A stretch of 64,000 bases of DNA, taken from Reticulitermes speratus (taxonomy: Eukaryota; Arthropoda; Insecta; Blattodea; Rhinotermitidae). Both the position numbers and the translations under genes were made by a program. Below, piece by piece: positions 34,601 through 43,600 of this stretch; position 1 is the stretch's first letter; every line of letters starts with the position of its first letter. Location: positions 2,393,244 through 2,457,243 of the forward strand of contig JAJKFL010000012.1 of NCBI GenBank assembly GCA_021186555.1, read 5' to 3'. A model generated the notes under the pieces. It searched no databases and was not told the DNA's origin. It saw only the letters and a program-made list of their open reading frames with translations.

Positions 34601-37600
34601 AAAATCCTCAAATCCCATTGGAGTATCGTAGTTGAGGTGATGAAGGCTGTAATTAGGCTCTATTACCAGAGGAGTAAGAGGTAGTTGTTTAAGAAGCAAA
34701 TACATTTACCTTAGAGGGTTAGAATATGTCCCTCCATTTGTCAGACGCTAAGCTAGGAAATCACTGTTACAGGTTGAGTTGACACCAGTTGACTTTGTAA
34801 GCAGAGTGATTGTCAGGCTGTCACAGGATATCCTGCACTCTGTTGGCAAAGTGTTCCATGTTGTCAATCCACGTACCATGAACTGCTGGTGAGTATGAAG
34901 CAGCACTTTCATTCCAGCAGTATGTAACGGTGTGCACGACTGGCACCGCTTTACTTGGAGGAAGGAAAGGGGACTAAATGTGTGCTTAAGTTCGTCCACT
35001 TTGCTTCATGGGTACTGCCACCTTGTCCTCCTGTATGTTATCTAATGACACTGTCAGTTGCTGTGATTGTATGCCATTGGTGATGGATGAATACACCCAG
35101 CCCTTTTTTATGCCGTAGTTGTGTTCCTGAAAAAGTGGGCTTAAATCAAATACAGGTAAATCAAAAATGATATTCCCATCAGAAATAAAGGGTTAGCATA
35201 ATAAAACACAGCCAGCTAAAGGGCGTTAAACTGAAAATGTGAGAGTGCAAATTAAGAAGTGATGTAGAGTAGAGTAGAGTAGAGTAGAGTAGATTAGGCT
35301 GGGTACCGCAGTGAAACTTGCACGTCAACTGTTTCTAATCTTTTAAGAAGTGGTGTAAATTGGAAATGGGCATTAAAGCAAGGACACATAAAACAAACGG
35401 GTGGAAACAAGGGCTGGGTGTAAATGAATATGGAACATTAGTGGAATAATATTGACAGGCTAAAATGGAAGTGCTGGTCAAGAAACCTATCCAAGTGCCA
35501 CTTTGTGCACCACAAATCCCACACAGACTGGCCTTGGACTGAACCCCAGCCATCACATTGACAGGCTGTTGGCTAACCGCCTGAGGTTCTCGTCCAGAAG
35601 AAAAGTACTGTTAGAGTCTGGAAGATGTGAAATTTGAGGTTCTCACAGTAGAATGTTGGAATGTGATGCCATGTAGTTTGGTAGATAATTACTGACCAAA
35701 TAAAGGGTGCTTGACACATCATTTTTATGTTGGCAGTGACTTGTGGCAGATGTTAAGAACACAGGGTTACCAACTGGACGTGGTGACATACAGTGAGTGG
35801 TACCAAAAAGTGAAGGAGACTGCAGAGAGCAGCACGGAGCACTCCAACACACTCACAAGCCTACTGTACCTGCTGGATGCTCTTGTTGTGTATGTGAGCC
35901 TTTCTACAGCACACATAATGTGTAACCATTGTCAGCAGTCTCATGTTGCAAACACCTAGCAGTACGCTGTTACTCACTCTACTGCATCTACCCTGCTGAC
36001 ATAGTGACACAATCCATTATTTACCCTCCTGTGACATGACTTCCCTTCACAGTCTTCAGTTTTCAGGCAAATTCCTACAAGGACGTGCTTAACTCTGTGC
36101 ACAGTCGTCAGGTGACACCCCTGTTTTTTGGATGATGACTTAGGAAAACCTCTTGTCTTATATTTGAGTAAATACAATGTGGTGTTCACTAATTCTGCGA
36201 GTACAATGTCGGTAAGACTGCAAGAACCATGAACAGCAGATGGGGACTTACAATGGCACATGAGCTCTGAGCCATGGTCAGTGTGCCACACTGTGCAGTT
36301 GTCAGCATTGCTGCTACGTATGTGGAGGTCACCAACGCAAATCTCAGCCCTGAGGCCAGCTATCCTTGCTGAGGTTTGCATAGTTTTTGTCAGTCCATCC
36401 ACATGAATGCTGTGGTACAAATTTGGATTAGCCCACAATACATATTGAATAATCGATGGGAAGGGATGTTGGAAATGTTCGTGGCCTCATTTTAGATGCA
36501 TGTGCCTGGAGAGTTTAAACCTTCAAGTGATCCTGGGGTTTAATTCCAACTACTGGCAAGATGAAGCAGTTTTAAATGTAAAGTATGTACCATAAAATAC
36601 ACTCACTTGCTCAATACGGTGCACAGCGGATGTCAGTGACCTGGAACTTTCCAAATGCAAACCAGGAGTGCTGTCCACTCAAACATGATGTTCATCCAGT
36701 TGTATTTATTGCAGATGTGAGATGTACTTCTGTCCGTAGGGTCTTGCTCATTGCAGTAAGTGGCCCATTATCCTCTCATATGTTTCAGCAACCCAAGTTT
36801 CTTCAGTAAGCACTCCACATTCACCCAGACAAATCTGCAAGCAGCACTTCAGGTGCGTGGTCTGACGTACCCTCCTGTTGATTTAGAACTCATGCAGAGA
36901 TATCTGAATCACCTGACTTCAGTCAACCTCATCCCACAGCCCAGCAAGCTTCAACAAAATGGTGAGTTTTCCTTTGTGTTTTGTACCACTTGTCCCTCTG
37001 CACAGTGGTGAGGCATGGATGAAAAGGTGAAAAATTCATACAGAACTGTGTGAGATTTGAGGTACATTCTTGCAACTGGAAGGAACGGGCAGCAGGTGTT
37101 TCTGAAACAGTAGATTTCTACCAGGTGATACGGTGTCACGACCCAGAAGACTGTAATCATAATACTGGACATTATCCTGGTTGAAGTTTTTGTGGCTTTC
37201 TGCAGTTCCTCGAGGAAAATGTCAGGACAGTGTTAACGAAGCAACAACTGCTGCCTTCCAAATGTCAGGACAGTGTTAACTAAGCAACATCTGCTGCCTT
37301 CCAAATGTCAGGACAGTGTTAACTAAGCAACAGCTGCTGCCTTCCAAATGTAAGGACAGTGTTGACTAAGCAACAACTGCTGCCTTCCAAATGTCAGGAC
37401 AGTGTTAACTAAGCAACAACTGCTGCCTTCCAATGTCAGGACAGTGTTAACTAAGCAACATCTGCTGCCTTCCAAATGTCAGGACAGTGTTGACTAAGCA
37501 ACAACTGCTGCCTTCCAATGTCAGGACAGTGTTGACTAAGCAACAAATGCTGCCTTCCAAATGTCAGGACAGTGTTGACTAAGTAACAAAGCTTCTTTCC

Positions 37601-40600
37601 AAATGTCAGGACAAAGTTGACTAAGCAAAAACTGCTGCCTTTCCATTGTCAGGCACTGTTGACTAAGAACAACTGCTGCCTCCAAATGTCAGGACAATGG
37701 TGACTAAGCAACAACTTTCTTTCTTTTTTTTCTTTCTTCTGCCATCCTTTCTATCTTTCATTCTTCCTTTATTTTTTCCTTTCTTTCTTACTTTCTTCTG
37801 AACAGCAGAATTTATTGCATCATGTTATTAGGTCTGAAACATTTGAATTACATCTGCAGTAAACATGCACCTTACATAACCTACATTAATTTGTTACTGT
37901 ATGGGCCAGCGTGTAATCTATGTGGCTGTGCCAGATGTGATAGTACCAATATTGCATAACCTCAAAGTATGAATTCTCAGGCTGACTCAGGTACAGTGTA
38001 ACTAGATTAGTTTTTAAACAGTTTGGCCCTAATTACTCTGTATATTTTGATTTATTTTGGTATAATAAAAATGACTTACTAATCTAATGCAGTGTAGCAA
38101 CCTGATCCTATATTCATATTTCTGGAAGTGGATTCTCTTTCTTGTCTATATTACAAATATTTGTTTTTTTAGATATTTTTGTTAGTAAATGAGTAATTAA
38201 ATGATGCATCTTATTAGGCTTTTAACAAAAAGGAAATTTTAGAAAGTCTTACATAAAATAATGTATTAGAAAATGCAAAAGATCAAAGTAGAAATGAATT
38301 TCCCACTTGATGGTGTCTATGTCACTGCTTATGTAATATTCCTAGATTTCCAGCATTTTAACAGATTATTTTAAATGACAGTCAAGCTGGTTCCTAGAGC
38401 ATATAGTTTGTGAAAACCTTGAGGATGTATGTGTAACTGACTTTCTTTTTGCCCTTATTGTTGACAGACATATTCACAAGGGTGATGGTGACATGGCTGG
38501 CTGTACTGTGTTTGTTTCAGCTGTATTCTGCTGCATTTTTACAGTTATGCCAGTTTCCTTTCTTAAGGGAGATTATTGAGAAACTTTGTAAATGTTTTGG
38601 TTATGGAAATGGGAAATTTTTGGGAAAGGTATATGATTTTAACCGGGCAAGGTGGTCATATGTGTGATTTTTTAATGAGAAAGCTTAGGGAATGGTGAAG
38701 ATATAGAGATACAAACGTGGAACCCACATGTCCTACTGTTCATTACACTACACCAGTTTTGTGTTCATTTATTTTTCTTGTCTTTATAGCTGTTGGTATT
38801 CTGGATGGGAAAGTGGCCCTGGTGACAGGGGCATCATCAGGCATCGGAGCAGCCATAGCTGAGCATCTGGCTGGGGCTGGAGCTAAGGTCGCTCTGGCTG
38901 CACGTAGACAGACAGACTGAAGGAACTACAGATTAAGATAGAGCGCAAGGTGGCATTGCTTAACTGTCATGAGGACTGTGTGATAACAGCAGGTAAGGAG
39001 TGCAGAGTGAATGTGTCATCTGACCGTAATGTGTGTGATGAACAGCAGGTACAGGAGTGCAGAGTGAATGTGTCGCTGACCGTAATGTGTGTGATGAACA
39101 GCAGGTACAGGAGTGCAGAGTGAATGTGTCGTCTGACCGTAATGTGTGTGATGAACAGCAGGTACAGGAGTGCAGAGTGAATGTGTCTTGACCGTAATGT
39201 GTGTGATGAACAGCAGGTACAGGAGTGCAGAGTGAATGTGTCGTCTGACCGTAATGTGTGTGATGAACAGCAGGTACAGGAGTGCAGAGTGAATGTGTCG
39301 TCTGACCATAATGTGTGTGATGAACAGCAGGTACAGGAGTGCAGAGTGAATGTGTCGTCTGACCGTAATGTGTGTGATGAACAGCAGGTACAGGAGTGCA
39401 GAGTGAATGTGTCATCTGACCGTAATGTGTGTGATGAACAGCAGGTACAGGAGTGCAGAGTGAATGTGTCATCTGACCGTAATGTGTGTGATGAACAGCA
39501 GGTACAGGAGTGCAGAGTGAATGTGTCGTCTGACCATAATGTGTGTGATGAACAGCAGGTACAGGAGTGCAGAGTGAATGTGTCGTCTGACCGTAATGTG
39601 TGTGATGAACAGCAGGTACAGGAGTGCAGAGTGAATGTGTCATCTGACTGTAATGTGTGTGATGAACAGCAGGTACAGGAGTGCAGAGTGAATGTGTCTT
39701 CTGACCGTAATGTGTGTGATGAACAGCAGGTACAGGAGTGCAAAGTGAATGTGTCGTCTGACCGTAATGTGTGTGATGAACAGCAGGTACAGGAGTGCAG
39801 AGTGAATGTGTCGTCTGACCATAATGTGTGTGATGAACAGCAGGTACAGGAGTGCAGAGTGAATGTGTCGTCTGACCGTAATGTGTGTGATGAACAGCAG
39901 GTACAGGAGTGCAGAGTGAATGTGTCATCTGACCGTAATGTGTGTGATGAACAGCAGGTACAGGAGTGCAGAGTGAATGTGTCGTCTGACCGTAATGTGT
40001 GTGATGAACAGCAGGTACAGGAGTGCAGAGTGAATGTGTCATCTGACTGTAATGTGTGTGATGAACAGCAGGTACAGGAGTGCAGAGTGAATGTGTCTTC
40101 TGACCGTAATGTGTGTGATGAACAGCAGGTACAGGAGTGCAGAGTGAATGTGTCATCTGACCGTAATGTGTGTGATGAACAGCAGGTACAGGAGTGCAGA
40201 GTGAATGTGTCGTCTGCCCGTAATGTGTGTGATGAACAGCAGGTACAGGAGTGCAGAGTGAATGTGTCATCTGACCGTAATGTGTGTGATGAACAGCAGG
40301 TACAGGAGTGCAGAGTGAATGTGTCATCTGACCGTAATGTGTGTGATGAACAGCAGGTACAGGAGTGCAGAGTGAATGTGTCATCCAACTGTAATGTGTG
40401 TGATGAACAGCAGGTACAGGAGTGCAGAGTGAATGTGTCGTCTGACCGTAATGTGTGTGTACCCTTCCTTCGTACATCACAACATCAGAGATGATGGAAT
40501 GTACTTAAAAAAAAAGAAAAGAAAAAAGGTGAATGGGCTAAGGGTCCTATAGGAAGGCATGCCAATGCTGCGCTAAAGCCAGGGGTCAAGTGGGTGGTGT

Positions 40601-43600
40601 GAGTCTGTTGATTCACTTGGTACAAAAACAGAAAAAAATAAACCACTAAAGGCACAGGCAGTTATGCTATATGAAAGGTAAATCTACATAAAGAAAACAA
40701 CATATAGAAAGAGAAAATCCCTTATTAAAATGAAGCTCATTTGCTCGACATGAGTGCCGTGTAAAGGCAGACACCCACACAATTTAGAATGATTACCCGA
40801 GCAGAGACAAATTGTTGTTATCTGACCAGACATATCTGCCTGTGTTAGGTAACACACAAAGGCTAGAGTGCAGAGTTAAGGACTGGTTCACGGGAAAGTC
40901 TGACAAGAAGGTCAAGGAATTTAAATGGCAAGGGGAACCAGTTTTGACCATAGCTTGTCAGAAGTTCTGGGGCATGGCTCATTTGAAAGCATCATTAGTT
41001 GTTGTGTGATAGAATGTATGGTGATATTTGCAGGTGCGTGATGGTGTGCAGCGCACCGAATCGCTCTTGGGCCCAGTGGACATCCTGGTGAACAGTGCTG
41101 GTATTCTGTACTACACACTGATGAAGAATCTTCACATTAAGGAGTGGCAACAGATGGTTGATGTGAACGTGAAAGGCGTTCTGACCTGTGTGGGAGCCGT
41201 GCTAGGCAGGATGGTGGAACGAAGACAAGGCCACATTGTGAACATTAGTTCTGACGGTGGTCGCAAGGTGGATATCAAGTAACATGATTGCCAGTTGTGG
41301 ATTTAAAGTACCAGCTTCTGTTCTCCATTTGTGTCCAGTCTTTAAAACGTGTATTTGTTTCTATAATATCAGTGGTTTTTAAATTGTGTACACATGGCAA
41401 ATATCTGTAGTTTCTACACCATTAGAGCCATATTTGCTTGGAACACAGCTGTAATGGCATCCAACCCACTTTATAGCTTCAAGGTTACCTTTGAAATATG
41501 TTCATATGATACAGTCTTATATTATTATTTCCCTATATGTAATACCCTTGGTGTGAGTGAGTCACAACCTTGCTGTGAGTCACATCCTGGTTGCCATGGT
41601 TACCAGGCTGCCATGTTCTTTGTGACATATGCTGTGAGGTGAAGAAACAGTTGAGCATCAGCTGTGTTCTCTGTTACATACGAGCTGAGGCTGTAGCAAC
41701 ATTTGAGCATTGAGCATATGACACAACATTGAACAACCTGATCGCAGCACTCAGACAGATGAAATTAATGCTTTGTTTACTCTAACAATAAAGAAATGAC
41801 CAATGAAAGAGGCCAGAGAATAGCATGTGAATGTATGGCAGCCTGTCATATGATGGGAACATGGCTGGTTATTAAATGTGTTAGCCTTTGCTGAGTTTTA
41901 ACAGCATCTGCACTGCCATAATTCCAAGTTCATACTACATTCTGTGCCCATCATCTTGTTCTTCTCAACATACTGTACTCAGAAACTGTCAATCTGTGTT
42001 CTGCACTGAGAAGGAGAGGGTACATTTCAAATACATACAAAATAATTAGTAGCGGTACATTTTGTATGTGTTAATTGTGACATATTTAGGTAGGCGACAG
42101 GGAGACAACTGCATGATAAAAGCATTCCCTCTAATTAATTCTTCTTAATTTATTCATGAATGAAATTTTGATTTGTTGCTATAGACACCTCTCTAAAGAG
42201 GTTAACGTGATAATTTCTCATTAAAATTGATCTGTAACATTCATTGGCAGGGATTTCCTGGCCTGGCTGTATATTGTGGAACCAAATTCTTTGTAGAGGG
42301 CATGTCACAGACAATGCGCCAGGAAGTGGCTGAATTTGGAGTTAAAGTGACGTGCATCCAGCCGGGGGACGTCAAGACAGAACTGTTCGACAAGACCACT
42401 GACCAGGAGGTTTGTGCATGTCTCTTTAACCTTTTTGTTTACTCCTTTATCTGATGTAATATGTAACAACGTGGGGGTCTGTGCAGTGTTGGTGAAGACA
42501 TCATTGTTGAAGTTGAAGATTGTGTACATCAGCAGTTTTTAGATAGCTTGCGTGAACGACCTCGTAAAATTTCAGAAACTATTCCTAATAATGGTGTTCA
42601 GTTTCTGTCAACATTTTGTCTGATATTTATGTTTTGAGATATTTCTGTCTCAGAAACGTTGTCTGCTGGGCCGTGATGCCCTGTGGTTTTGTGGATCAGT
42701 ATCAATGTTTTGGAAGAATGTGGCTCCTCCTCTTCAGGTAAAATGGATGCAGTACTTTCATCTGAAATGTTGTACCTATCTACCATACTACATGTTGACA
42801 CACCCAAGAAGATCAGATACTGCCGTAATAATGTCACATCTTAGAATCTTCGACAGACATTCTCTCAGAAGCATACAACAAGACTGAAGCCTTTGTACAT
42901 ACCTAAAAATTAGAGGATGCTGGTGTTCAGTGGGGTATATCAGAGTAGGATCAAATATTGACAGACTGTGATGTTCCAGTTTTAAAACATGCCCTTGTGA
43001 ATTATGTTATAGACCATTAAAGTTGTGAGATCTGTGGTTGTCACAGCAGTGTCAGATTCAGGTCTTCTAATGTGTGATGCTGCATCATCAGGCAACTAGT
43101 TCCTGATGTTTTGAAGGATCGTAGTGCTTTCAATTTGGGGGCCAAGCAATCCATACAATGGCCCTGCAGAACATATTGTGTATGTTGGGTGACGAGGGTA
43201 GCAGGTGGCCAGAGAGTGTGGAGCCAATACAAATAGGTAGGTTGGGAGTGAAGTTTAAGGTGTAGATATGTGGGCCTTTAAAAGGGAATTGTTGGATTTT
43301 TGTATGAAGGTATGACAATCCTTGGAAACATTAGAAGCTCTCATCTGGTACAGCATCACATATGAGAAGATGTATCTTCAACAGTAATGTTGTCTGAGTA
43401 GACGGTTTCAAAGCTGATACTTATCTAGTGCCCATTGCCAGGTTTGGCTTATTCACAGTGCTTATCACTCTGTTGTAGGCACAGGAAAAGTATGAAATGG
43501 TGAATAAGATGAAGGTACTGGAACCAGAGGATGTAGCCCGTGCTGTGGTGTATGCAGTGACACAGCCCGAACACTGTGCAGTCAATGAAATCCTGGTGGA

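Noticed and set aside
38993-38998. GTAAGG as the exon 20 donor.
   Set aside because: It is a fine donor by sequence but gives phase 1, which puts a stop directly after the junction with exon 21 and drops the conserved SDR segment; the phase 0 donor at 39049 fits.
38960-40494. Open frames of about 440-510 residues on both strands over the 57-bp array.
   Set aside because: They are a by-product of a stop-free 57-bp unit. Only the first unit is supported as coding, through the phase match to exon 21.
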